Shown here in pieces: positions 7,465-14,686 of a stretch of DNA of 17,071 nt. Within the stretch, counting starts at the first letter, position 1; each line of letters opens with the position of its first letter. Below the pieces are notes generated by a model. It had not been told where the DNA came from. It saw nothing but the letters and a program-made list of their open reading frames with translations, and searched no databases. The stretch lies in contig CAIYYW010000326.1 of NCBI GenBank assembly GCA_903930515.1, forward strand, positions 1-17,071, read 5' to 3'. The position numbers and the translations under genes were made by a program. Source of the stretch: an uncultured delta proteobacterium (GTDB taxonomy: Bacteria; RBG-13-61-14; DRUE01).

Positions 7465-8841
7465 CTAAGTCCAGATTTTTCCCGGGTTAAGTATCCCGCT
7501 GGGATCAAACGCCTGCTTCACCCGCTTCATCAATGCGACCTGGGCCTCCCCGATTTCCCATTTCAGGAACTGGGCCTTGTGCAAGCCGATTCCGTGCTCG
7601 CCGGAGATGGTCCCGCCCAGCTCCAGCCCGGCCTTGATCATCTGCTCCACCGCGATCCCGGCTTTCTTTTCAATCTCTTCGGAAAGCTGCGAGAGCAAAA
7701 TCACCGGATGAATATTGCCGTCCCCGGCGTGCCCGCTCATCCCGATATTCAAGCCCAGGGTCCGGGAAATCTTTTCCACCGCCCGGAACATCTCCGGAAT
7801 CTTGTCGCGCGGCACCGCGATGTCCTCGTTGATCATCCGCTTGAAAACCGACATCAGCACCGGGTTCAAATTCTGACGCGCCTTCCAATAACTCTCCGCC
7901 TCTTTTTCCTCAGCCACCACCTTGACTTCCCGGGCCTTCAGCTCCTGGCAAAGATTTTTCACCCGGAGAGCTTCTTCTTCCACCTGCGCCTCTGATCCGT
8001 CCAACTCAATCAGCAGGAACGCCTCTCCGGAGAGCGGAATCTTGTTGGGGATAAACATATTCATCAGGCCGATCGCTCCCTTGTGCAAGAATTCCAGCTT
8101 GGCCGGAATGGTTCCGGCCGCGATGATCTCCGTGACCAGATTGGCCGCTTGCTCCACAGTCTCGGCCACCACCAGCACGGTCTTGCGCGCAAGCGGGAGC
8201 GGGAGCAGGCGGAGATTGATTTTGGTGATCACTCCCAGGGTGCCTTCCGATCCGGTAAATAAATGGGTGAGATCATATCCGACCGACTGCTTCACGCATT
8301 TGCCGCCCGGATTGATCACTTCTCCGTCCGCAAGCGCGACTTCCAGGCCGAGCACATAGTTGCCGGTGGCGCCGTATTTGACCCCGCGCGGACCTCCGGC
8401 CCGGGTGGCCACATTCCCGCCCAGGGTGCATACTTCCAGGCTCTGCGGGTCGGGCGGATAAAATAATCCTTGCTTCTCCACCGCGTGATGGAAATGACCG
8501 AGCACCACCCCGCTCTCCACTTGCGCGGTCATATTCCCGCGGTTGATCTCAATAATTTTTCGCATCCGCTTCAGGTCAATCACGATCCCGCCTTTGACCG
8601 GGGTGCATCCCGCGGAAAGGCCCGAGCCGGCCCCCCGCGGCGTCACCGGGAGGGAATGATTGAACGCGTATTTCAGGGTTTGGGAAACTTGCTCGGTGGC
8701 TTCGGGAAGGACCACTGCGTCCGGGTCGTGGCTGGCAAAATAATGGGTGGCGTCGCTGGAGTATGCGCGGAGGTCCAGCGGATCGGTTTTGACTTTTTCC
8801 GGACCGATTAACGCGGCTAAATCCCTGCCCAGTCCTTTCAT
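7465..8841 (-). CDS. GlcD-type FAD-linked 2-hydroxy-acid dehydrogenase
   Basis: This 458-residue flavoprotein has an N-terminal FAD_binding_4 (PCMH) domain and a C-terminal FAD-oxidase_C domain, as in glycolate oxidase GlcD and D-lactate dehydrogenases. FAD-contact motifs are PRGAGSGLSAGCTP, DPQSLEVCTLGGNVATRAGG and GSEGTLGVITKINLRL. The C-terminal domain shows SGHAGDGNIHP and SGEHGIGLHKAQFL, with the metal and substrate histidines. The length is normal. The ATG at 8841 has only a modest purine-rich ribosome site (AGGGAAG). It lies 68 bases after the GH95 gene on the same strand, so it may be read from the glycosidase operon or from its own promoter, which I cannot identify. Glycolate and D-lactate are the best-known substrates of relatives. 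Confidence 0.92.
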   Translation of the reverse strand: MKGLGRDLAALIGPEKVKTDPLDLRAYSSDATHYFASHDPDAVVLPEATEQVSQTLKYAFNHSLPVTPRGAGSGLSAGCTPVKGGIVIDLKRMRKIIEINRGNMTAQVESGVVLGHFHHAVEKQGLFYPPDPQSLEVCTLGGNVATRAGGPRGVKYGATGNYVLGLEVALADGEVINPGGKCVKQSVGYDLTHLFTGSEGTLGVITKINLRLLPLPLARKTVLVVAETVEQAANLVTEIIAAGTIPAKLEFLHKGAIGLMNMFIPNKIPLSGEAFLLIELDGSEAQVEEEALRVKNLCQELKAREVKVVAEEKEAESYWKARQNLNPVLMSVFKRMINEDIAVPRDKIPEMFRAVEKISRTLGLNIGMSGHAGDGNIHPVILLSQLSEEIEKKAGIAVEQMIKAGLELGGTISGEHGIGLHKAQFLKWEIGEAQVALMKRVKQAFDPSGILNPGKIWT

Positions 8842-8909
8842 CTTAAATCTTCCCTGCCTCGCTCAGGCCCGCTTAAATTTTGTCTTATACATAGAATGAA
8901 GGAAAAATT

Positions 8910-11357
8910 TTACTCCATAATATATATTTGTCCCGGCTCGGTCGGAAATTCCCAAACCCCCGGGCTCGGGCCGGTGGCCGGGATCGCAATTCCGCCGGTT
9001 GAAACCTTGAAGCCCTTTGCCCCTCGCACCCGGCAGGGTCCTCCCAGGCCGGAGCGGATTTTGGCCCGCTGCAATTTCCCGTTTTGCCATTCCATCTCCA
9101 CTTCAAATCCTCCCCGGGCCTTGAGCCCCTTCACCGAGCCATCGGGCCAGGCCGAAGGCAATGCGGGAAGAAGATGGAGTTCCTTTTGATGCGATTGCAA
9201 AAGCATCTCCACGATCCCGGCGGTGAAGGCGAAATTGCCGTCAATCTGAAAGGGCGGATGCGCGCAGAAGAGGTTGGGATACACGCCGGCCTTTCCCAGG
9301 TTGAACAAACGGCCGGACCAGGCCGGCTTGATGAAATTGTTGATCAGCTTATAGGCGTGATCGCCGTCCAATAGTCTCGCCCACATATTTATCTTCCAGC
9401 CCAGCGACCAGCCGGTGCCCCCGTCTCCGCGGATTTCCAGCGAGCGCTTTGCCGCCTGGAACAGCTCGGGGGTGGAATCTTTCCCGATCTGGTCTCCGGG
9501 ATGAAGGCCATACAGAAAGGATAGATGCCGGTGGGTCGGCTCCGGGTCCTTGAAATCCAGAAACCATTCCTGGAGCGCGCCGGCCGAATTGATCTGGTAG
9601 GGAAAAAGTTTCTGCCGCGCCGAGATCAATCGGTCTCGGAATGCCCGGTCAATGCCGAGAATTTCCGAGGCTTCTATGCAGTTGCTGAACAGGTCCCGGC
9701 AAATGGCCATATCCATGGTGGAGGCCATGCTCACCTCGGCCTGCTTGCCTTCCGGGGTGAGAAAGTTGTGCTCGGGCGAGGTGGAGGGATTGGAGACCAG
9801 ATGACCCTTGCCGTCGTCAATCAGCCAGTCCAGCAAAAATTCCGCGGCCCCCTTCATCACCGGATAGGCTTGCTCGGCGAGAAATTTTTTGTCGCCGGTA
9901 AAGGCGTAATGCTCCCATAAATGCCGGCTGAGCCAGCCCCCGGCCATCGGCCACATCGCCCAGACCGGAGAGCCCTTGCCGTAATCCCCGACCGGCGCGG
10001 ACTGTCTCCAGAGGTCGCTGTTATGATGGGCGACCCATCCGGCCGCTCCGTAATTTATTGCCGCGGTTTTAGCTCCGTTGACCGAGAGCTCCTGGATAAA
10101 TTTCAGGAACGGCAGATGACATTCGGAGAGGTTCGCGGTCTCGGCCGGCCAGTAGTTCATCTCCGCGTTGATGTTGAGGGTGTAATTGCTGCTCCAGGGC
10201 GGCCGGATCAGATCGTTCCAGATCCCCTGCAAATTGGCCGGCTGACCGCCAGGCCGGGAGCTTTCAATGAGCAGATAGCGGCCGTATTGGAATTGCAAAA
10301 CCACCAGGCCGGGATCAGCGGCCCCGATTTTTTCCACGCGCTGATCCGTGGGCAGGTTTTTTGATCCGGCCGGAGATTCCCCCAGGTCCAGTTCAACCCG
10401 CTTGAACAAGCCCTGGTAGTCGGCCAGGTGATCCGCTTTAAGTTGCGGATACTTTTCCCTGCCCGCGGAATCCAGATCTGCGGCCGCGATCGGTCCGGGG
10501 TCTTTGCCGGCCAGGCCGGGCGACTTGTCAAAGCCGTTGAAGCTGGTGGCGGCGCTGATCAAAACCAGCGCCGAGTCCGCATTTTTGATCCGAAGACCGG
10601 AAGGTTCCGCGAAAATTTTGCCGCCCTGGGCGATCACCCTGACCCGGCATTGAAAATTCATCCCTTCCCCGGAATCGTCCTTGGCGTAAACCACCGGGTT
10701 CCTGGCGGTATGATAAATGGGATCGGCGTGGAGCGGGGCTTTGCCGGAAAGGATGAGGGTATCTCCCTGAGCAGAGACCTTGAACCGGAGCGGGCTGTCC
10801 AGGGTGGCGATGAAACTGACTTTCCCCGGACGGCTCGCGCTGATCCGGACCGCAATCACCTGGTCCGGAAAAGAAGAAAAAATTTCGCGCGTGTATTCCA
10901 CCCCGGCGATTTGAAAGCGGGTGAGGGCAATGGCCCGGTTGAGATCCAATTCGCGGTAATAGTCGCCCGCAAGATCTCCGTGCGCGAATTCCAGGTATAA
11001 ATCAGCCATCGGCAGATAGGACTGGGTAAAAGGTCCCTGCATTTGCCTGCTGACCCGGTCCGCCTCTTTATATTTGCCCTCAAATACCAGCTTCCTCACT
11101 TCCGGCAAATATTCCTTGGCGCCCGGATTATTCCAATCCCGCGGCGCGCCCGCCCATAAGCTGTCCTCATTCAACTGCAGTCGCTCCTTGCCCACCCCTC
11201 CGAAAACCATCGCCCCCAGCCTTCCGTTCCCGATCGGCAAAGCTTCCACCCAGCGCCGCGCCGGATGATCGTACCAGAGCCTCAATTCCTGGTCCGCCCT
11301 GGTGGCCGGGGCCATCATCCCAAACGCGAACATCATAATCCAGAATTTGTTTCTCAT
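8910..11357 (-). CDS. Exported GH95 alpha-L-fucosidase
   Basis: I start this protein at ATG 11357 (815 residues) rather than at the ATG 162 bases upstream. GGAGGA precedes 11357, and a signal peptide ([17 protein letters not shown]) begins there. It is a glycoside hydrolase family 95 enzyme, which removes alpha-1,2-linked L-fucose by inversion; some members act on alpha-L-galactosides. Residues matching the Bifidobacterium AfcA active site are present: N395 and N397 in [15 protein letters not shown]529 in TSPEHNF (general acid) and D706 in [11 protein letters not shown]. The family order is also seen: an N-terminal beta-sandwich ([22 protein letters not shown]), an (alpha/alpha)6 barrel and a C-terminal beta domain. 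Its start overlaps the GH43-like stop (ATGA). Activity is likely; the linkage preferred is uncertain. Confidence 0.94.
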   Translation of the reverse strand: MRNKFWIMMFAFGMMAPATRADQELRLWYDHPARRWVEALPIGNGRLGAMVFGGVGKERLQLNEDSLWAGAPRDWNNPGAKEYLPEVRKLVFEGKYKEADRVSRQMQGPFTQSYLPMADLYLEFAHGDLAGDYYRELDLNRAIALTRFQIAGVEYTREIFSSFPDQVIAVRISASRPGKVSFIATLDSPLRFKVSAQGDTLILSGKAPLHADPIYHTARNPVVYAKDDSGEGMNFQCRVRVIAQGGKIFAEPSGLRIKNADSALVLISAATSFNGFDKSPGLAGKDPGPIAAADLDSAGREKYPQLKADHLADYQGLFKRVELDLGESPAGSKNLPTDQRVEKIGAADPGLVVLQFQYGRYLLIESSRPGGQPANLQGIWNDLIRPPWSSNYTLNINAEMNYWPAETANLSECHLPFLKFIQELSVNGAKTAAINYGAAGWVAHHNSDLWRQSAPVGDYGKGSPVWAMWPMAGGWLSRHLWEHYAFTGDKKFLAEQAYPVMKGAAEFLLDWLIDDGKGHLVSNPSTSPEHNFLTPEGKQAEVSMASTMDMAICRDLFSNCIEASEILGIDRAFRDRLISARQKLFPYQINSAGALQEWFLDFKDPEPTHRHLSFLYGLHPGDQIGKDSTPELFQAAKRSLEIRGDGGTGWSLGWKINMWARLLDGDHAYKLINNFIKPAWSGRLFNLGKAGVYPNLFCAHPPFQIDGNFAFTAGIVEMLLQSHQKELHLLPALPSAWPDGSVKGLKARGGFEVEMEWQNGKLQRAKIRSGLGGPCRVRGAKGFKVSTGGIAIPATGPSPGVWEFPTEPGQIYIME

Positions 11358-12316
11358 TTCCGATTCCTCCCGGCCGATTCCCACTTGACCAAGTCCTTGG
11401 AGCGGGAGATCCCGAGCTTGAAATAAGCATCGCCCTCGTGGCCGAAGCCTTGATTTCGGCCGGAGAAGAGGAGGTAGAAGTATCCGTCTTGATCGCGCCG
11501 GTCGGACAGGAACGCGCAATTGGCCTTTTCAATGGTGTTGAATTTTTGCTGCGGAATCTTCAGACGCTGGAACTTTCCGAGGTTCAGCCAATCGTCATCG
11601 GCGTTGCCGTCATCCCGGATGGCGCGGAGCATTGGCAGGTGGCTGCGTTCGGTGGCCAGGAGGAACCATTTGCCGTCAATGTTTATGAACTCCCCGTTTT
11701 CAAACCAGCCGCCCGGGACCGTGCCCAGCCGTTTCCATCCCTCTGGCCCCAGGCCCTCTCCAACCGCCATCATCGGGGTCTGAAACTCCTTCCAGACCAG
11801 ATAGTATTTGTTATTATGGAAAATGATCGCGGCGTCAATTGAACGCTTGCCCGCGGTGAGGTTGGACGCGAGGGGCAAATCCTTTTCCCAGTTTTCCAGG
11901 TCTTTGCTCCTGGCAAAAAAAAGCTGGTTCGGATGATTATCGTCCTCGCCCCAGGAATTGTAAGTCAGGTAGTAGGTATCTCCGATCTGAGAGATATTCG
12001 GCGAGCACATCCCGTCCCAGTTCCCCTCTTCGCCGTTCCAGAGCAAGAGCGGCTCGGAAAAATTTTTGAAATCGGGGGTCTTAACGCCGGAGATATGACA
12101 GCGCATTCCGCCCCGGTCAGAATAAAACGCGGAGAAATAAATATAAAAAGTCCCGTCCTTTTCCGCGACGCAGGAGTCCTTGATGGACCAGTCCCGAAAA
12201 GCATAGATCGGGTTCCGGAGATTTTCATAATCAATGCCCTTCGCGCCGGAGGGCGTGAGCAGAGCGAAAACCAACAGAACCAACGCGCCGCCTGGCAATA
12301 ATTTATTTCGGCTCAT
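11354..12316 (-). CDS. Exported GH43-like five-bladed beta-propeller glycosidase
   Basis: Two ATGs stand in tandem (12319 and 12316). The second is preferred because AGGAGG then lies four bases upstream, giving 320 residues. A hydrophobic signal peptide ([17 protein letters not shown]) precedes the mature protein. Repeated units of the type [29 protein letters not shown] and DGKWFLLAT are the blades of a GH43/GH32-like propeller. Likely catalytic carboxylates are D47 (IKDSCV, base), D161 (SIDAAII, pKa modulator) and E206 or E209 (FENGEF, acid). GH43 members usually cut arabinose, xylose or galactose linkages, but distant relatives differ, so the substrate is open. The stop overlaps the GH95 start, indicating co-translation. 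Confidence 0.8.
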   Translation of the reverse strand: MSRNKLLPGGALVLLVFALLTPSGAKGIDYENLRNPIYAFRDWSIKDSCVAEKDGTFYIYFSAFYSDRGGMRCHISGVKTPDFKNFSEPLLLWNGEEGNWDGMCSPNISQIGDTYYLTYNSWGEDDNHPNQLFFARSKDLENWEKDLPLASNLTAGKRSIDAAIIFHNNKYYLVWKEFQTPMMAVGEGLGPEGWKRLGTVPGGWFENGEFINIDGKWFLLATERSHLPMLRAIRDDGNADDDWLNLGKFQRLKIPQQKFNTIEKANCAFLSDRRDQDGYFYLLFSGRNQGFGHEGDAYFKLGISRSKDLVKWESAGRNRK

Positions 12317-12319
12317 CAT

Positions 12320-12434
12320 TCCTCCTTTGCTTCACTCATCCTTTTACCGCAAAGGCAGGGGCGATGCAAAACAATGACAGCGCGCCGGGAATCGGCATTG
12401 GCGCTCCCGGGCCAGATAAAAAACCCGAGCCTGG
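12320..12434. other. Spacer between the GH-A-like and GH43-like genes
   Basis: This 115-base gap on the reverse strand carries an imperfect GC-rich hairpin (GCGCC, 13 bases, GGCGC) and a strong AGGAGG ribosome site next to the GH43 gene. It also contains CTTTGCGGTAAAAGG, which partly resembles the 22-nt repeat family. I see no clear promoter, so the genes are probably co-transcribed. Confidence 0.4.
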
Positions 12435-13712
12435 TCAACGATGGTCTTGGGCAATGGCGTTTTGGTAGGAAAAAAACGCGGGCTTGCGCGTGCCGTCCAG
12501 CCGGACCAATCCCCAATGATTTTCCACCTGCTGCAAACTGCCCGCGGGGATCGCCAGGTCGGTGTCGTCCAGTTTAAAATAGATATAAGCCCGGGCGCCT
12601 TGCTTGGTGGCCCCGGCGACCGAGCTGGAAATATACCGCGCCTGCAAATTTTCGTTCCATCCCAATTCCGCGGGTCCGGAGGGATCTCCGGTTTCCAGGA
12701 TAAAAACCGGTTTCCCCTTTGAGCGGCTGACCGCAAGCTTGACCCCGGCGGTGAGGATCCGATCCATCAGGGGCCTTGGGAAAAGGTAATTGGGATACGA
12801 TCCCAGCCCGAGCGCGTCCATCAAAGGCGACCATCGGTCAAGGTCTTTGATCCAGTCGGGATCGTGGATATTGACATTCATCGTTGATAACGCGGCTGGA
12901 TTCCCGGCTTTGATTCCCAGATACAAAACCCGCAACAACTCGGTCAGGAATTTCTGATCCACCCATGATTTTCCGCAGCGCCAACCGGCAACGGTGGTGT
13001 GAATGTATGTCCAGTTGAGTTCATTCTCGGTGTTCCACCATTCAACCTTGGCCGGCTCCTTGGAATACCGCCGGGCCAGGCCCGCGGAAAATAAATAGAG
13101 ATGCGCCAGATACTGCTCTTTCCCGATTCCGCGGTAGGAGCGGGTTTCTCCGGCAACCCTGGTCTGGCAGGAAAAACCGGGGGCTTCCGGAGAAATTTCA
13201 GGCTGCGGGTTAAAGCCTGATAAAAAAGGAGTGGCCGTGCCGTCTCCGATCAGGGGCAGCGGAGCAATCCCCGCGGCATTAAGCTCCCGGATCAACCGGT
13301 CCGGAATTGACCAGTCAATCCATCCCTGGAACCGGCTTCCGGGTTTTTCCGGAAAGGCATATTCTTCAATCAATTCCGGATGCGCGATTATGAAATCCAG
13401 GGTCAGATCCGTTGCTCCTTTTTCAGCAGGCTTTCCGAATTTTACGGAGCCGCCCTCAAGGCCGGCCAGGCGGGGCTCAACCCAATTCCAGTCCAGCCAG
13501 AACTTGGCGCATCCCGCTCCCAACTCCTTCAGGTCTTGAATCTGGGATTTGAGCGAACGACCGTTTACCTCCGGGGTGAAAACCACGCCGAAGAGGATTT
13601 TATTTTGGAGCGGGTCGGCCTTAATTGATTTTTCCTCGGCCGCGCAGGTCAGGAGCAGGCAGGCTAGCGGAAAAAACCAAGGCCTGATCCTTAGATGAGT
13701 TTGCCTGGGCAT
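12435..13712 (-). CDS. Exported clan GH-A glycosidase-like protein, family not assigned
   Basis: This 425-residue protein has a basic N-terminus and hydrophobic core (PWFFPLACLLLTCAA), so it is exported. The LLTC at 20-23 is a poor lipobox, so lipoprotein status is doubtful. The rest looks like a (beta/alpha)8 barrel of clan GH-A: a strand ILFGVVFT opens it, WWNTENELN (225-233) carries the Asn-Glu pair expected for the acid/base (N230-E231), and VFILETGDP carries a candidate nucleophile, E340. The spacing of the two glutamates, about 110 residues, is reasonable for the clan. I cannot place it in GH5, GH39, GH53 or another family by eye. The ATG has no ribosome site and an in-frame TAA lies just upstream; the promoter position suggests a leaderless message. 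It heads the glycosidase gene group. Confidence 0.7.
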   Translation of the reverse strand: MPRQTHLRIRPWFFPLACLLLTCAAEEKSIKADPLQNKILFGVVFTPEVNGRSLKSQIQDLKELGAGCAKFWLDWNWVEPRLAGLEGGSVKFGKPAEKGATDLTLDFIIAHPELIEEYAFPEKPGSRFQGWIDWSIPDRLIRELNAAGIAPLPLIGDGTATPFLSGFNPQPEISPEAPGFSCQTRVAGETRSYRGIGKEQYLAHLYLFSAGLARRYSKEPAKVEWWNTENELNWTYIHTTVAGWRCGKSWVDQKFLTELLRVLYLGIKAGNPAALSTMNVNIHDPDWIKDLDRWSPLMDALGLGSYPNYLFPRPLMDRILTAGVKLAVSRSKGKPVFILETGDPSGPAELGWNENLQARYISSSVAGATKQGARAYIYFKLDDTDLAIPAGSLQQVENHWGLVRLDGTRKPAFFSYQNAIAQDHR

Positions 13713-13721
13713 TGCGGAAGT

Positions 13722-13749
13722 ATCTTACTGCAAAGGTGGAGGGGGTCAA
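13722..13749 (-). promoter_or_regulatory. Predicted promoter of the glycosidase operon, likely leaderless
   Basis: On the reverse strand, TTGACC (13749-13744) and TAAGAT (13727-13722) are separated by 16 bases. Only nine bases lie between the -10 box and the ATG at 13712, so transcription would begin one to three bases before the start codon. This agrees with the lack of a ribosome binding site. Confidence 0.5.
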
Positions 13750-13772
13750 GAGTATGGAGAGACCCGGGCCAA

Positions 13773-14012
13773 TTACCCGAAATGCTTTTTGGCAAAGGCA
13801 TACCCGGATCCGTTTTTAAGATATTTCTCAAACGCTCTCGCTTTTCGCTCATCTTCAAACCAGATGGCGACCACAATTTTCCAAGGTTGATATTTTGCGG
13901 TATAAGGGGCTTTTCCGGAATTGTGCTCGGCCAGTCGTTGCTTGAGATTTCGGGTTATCCCGACCTATCGTTTTTCCGGATCAGAAAGACTCTTTAATAA
14001 ATAAACATACAC
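13773..14012 (-). pseudogene. GIY-YIG nuclease-domain pseudogene (in-frame TAG)
   Basis: The reverse strand encodes about 80 codons of a short GIY-YIG protein of the UvrC/YhbQ-like kind. VYVYLLKSL matches the GIY part, VGIT followed by NLKQRLAEHNSGKAPYTAKYQPWKIV matches the YIG part and the next helix, and the end FEKYLKNGSGYAFAKKHF is typical of this group. Codon 16 is TAG (13967-13965), exactly where the Tyr of YIG is expected before VGIT, so one substitution from TAT or TAC would explain it. No clear start codon precedes VYVYLL, and the upstream sequence runs into repeat DNA. TAG is used as a normal stop elsewhere in the window (GxxExxY, GlcD-type), so amber recoding is unlikely. I read it as a decayed gene. 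Confidence 0.8.
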
Positions 14013-14067
14013 AGGTCTGTCCGCCCTGCTTCGCCCCCAATTCGTTCTTTTACAACAATGTTCTCTT

Positions 14068-14081
14068 CCGACTAAAGTCGG
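14068..14081. repeat. Short palindrome CCGACTAAAGTCGG
   Basis: Six-base arms flank a two-base centre. The same design, with core GACTTTAGTC, recurs at 17038-17053, in DNA that also contains other repeats. It is probably a member of a small dispersed palindrome family. Confidence 0.5.
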
Positions 14082-14113
14082 GAGCGACCCATCCAATCCG
14101 TGTGATCGGACTT

Positions 14114-14162
14114 GTCCGCCGTAGCCTCTGCTTGCTCGGACAATCTGTCGGCGAAGGCGGAT
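14114..14162. repeat. Imperfect stem-loop, GTCCGCC...GGCGGAT
   Basis: GTCCGCC (14114-14120) can pair with GGCGGAT (14156-14162) if one G-T pair is allowed. Just inside the arms are GTAGC on the left and GCGAA on the right. The same inner motifs occur in the 28-nt repeat at 14569-14596 and 16916-16943, where the arms are different. Confidence 0.5.
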
Positions 14163-14278
14163 TTCAACTTTGAAGCTTACAGAAACAATTACACGCGAGA
14201 ACCTGGCATTTGCCAGCCATTAGATTCAGCAACGCCCATCATCAATCATCAGAGTGATCTTGAGCGCGGGTTGGCAAG

Positions 14279-14326
14279 GGTCGCAGGGACAGGGCGAAGC
14301 CATGCGTCGCCCTGTCCCTTTGCGAC
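14279..14326. repeat. Long near-perfect hairpin
   Basis: AGGGACAGGGCGA (14285-14297) and TCGCCCTGTCCCT (14307-14319) are exact reverse complements with a nine-base loop. The pairing continues outward through GTCGC/GCGAC after a two-base bulge. This is the strongest hairpin noticed in the window. It has no T run after it, and the 22-nt repeat copy 3 overlaps its right arm. Confidence 0.75.
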
Positions 14327-14339
14327 TTTGCGGTGAAAA
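14318..14339 (+). repeat. 22-nt repeat, copy 3
   Basis: This copy reads CTTTGCGACT then TTGCGGTGAAAA and fits a shared pattern with 54-75 and 530-551, including the fixed GGTGAAAA end. It overlaps the right arm of the long hairpin. No gene of the GxxExxY type is next to it. Confidence 0.55.
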
Positions 14340-14399
14340 GATTGGGGTTTGCGTGGTTTAAATTCATCGCGAGCTGGAGGAGCGGACGCAGACTGCGGA

Positions 14400-14450
14400 A
14401 TGCGCGACAAGAATGTCGCGCCCACTGATCTGCAAGCAAGCACGATTACC
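14400..14450. repeat. Stem-loop repeat, family A, copy 2
   Basis: GCGCGACA and TGTCGCGC form a perfect eight-base stem with an AGAA loop (14402-14421). The sequence that follows, CCCACTGATCTGCAAGC, resembles the tail of the copy at 2013-2059. The two copies lie in the same orientation about 12.4 kb apart. Confidence 0.65.
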
Positions 14451-14568
14451 CGAGACTCAACCTCGTTTCTACTTCATTGCTCCAGCGCCTGCGCAAAAAA
14501 AATATTTGCCCTTGAAACAACAAAAGTGGATTTGACGGGAGGGGTGTATTCAGAGCTAGCGCAGCCCC

Positions 14569-14596
14569 TGCTTCGCTCTGACTCGCTACGCAGGGC
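14569..14596 (-). repeat. 28-nt inverted repeat, left copy
   Basis: The reverse complement of this stretch is identical over 28 bases to 16916-16943. The unit itself can fold: CCCTGC pairs with GCAGGG, with GTAGC and GCGAA just inside. It lies 25 bases before the ccsA-like promoter. Confidence 0.85.
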
Positions 14597-14620
14597 AGGC
14601 AAGAGTTTCCGGCGGCACAA

Positions 14621-14649
14621 TTGCCAAACCCTTGCCAATTTTGTATAAT
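14621..14649 (+). promoter_or_regulatory. Near-consensus sigma-70 promoter for the ccsA-like/hemA operon
   Basis: TTGCCA (14621-14626), a 17-base spacer and a perfect TATAAT (14644-14649) make the best promoter in the window. Transcription would start near 14656, giving a leader of about 30 bases with AAAGGA before the ATG at 14687. Confidence 0.8.
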
Positions 14650-14686
14650 CCGGCTCTGGATTTATGCTTAATCAAAGGAAAATAAA

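Larger units (their letters stand above)
13713..14686. other. Gene-poor, repeat-rich intergenic region
   Basis: Nearly 1 kb holds no intact gene. It contains a GIY-YIG pseudogene at its left end (13773-14012). Next come a series of stem-loops at 14068-14081, 14114-14162, 14203-14216, 14279-14326 and 14400-14450, a third copy of the 22-nt repeat at 14318-14339, and an inverted 28-nt repeat at 14569-14596. The ccsA-like promoter closes it at 14621-14649. Open frames at 14112-14336 and 14349-14648 are made of these repeats and look non-coding. Confidence 0.7.

Noticed and set aside
7156-7995. 279-codon forward open frame opposite the glcF/glcD junction
   Set aside because: It covers conserved parts of both oxidase genes on the other strand and has no ribosome site or domain.
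11358-11519. Upstream ATG giving an 869-residue GH95 protein
   Set aside because: The extra 54 residues are Arg/Pro-rich, overlap the GH43-like gene and would bury the signal peptide; the inner ATG has a good ribosome site.
13965-13967. TAG read as an amino acid (amber recoding) in the GIY-YIG frame
   Set aside because: TAG ends the GxxExxY and GlcD-type genes normally, and no other gene here needs in-frame TAG.
14112-14336. Forward open frame in the intergenic region
   Set aside because: It is built from stem-loop repeats, lacks a ribosome site and shows no protein-like pattern.
14349-14648. Forward open frame before the ccsA-like gene
   Set aside because: It spans the family A palindrome, the 28-nt repeat and the promoter; its translation is not protein-like.
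13713-14686. CRISPR array
   Set aside because: The repeats are of several types, are palindromic, and are not evenly spaced; no cas gene is present.
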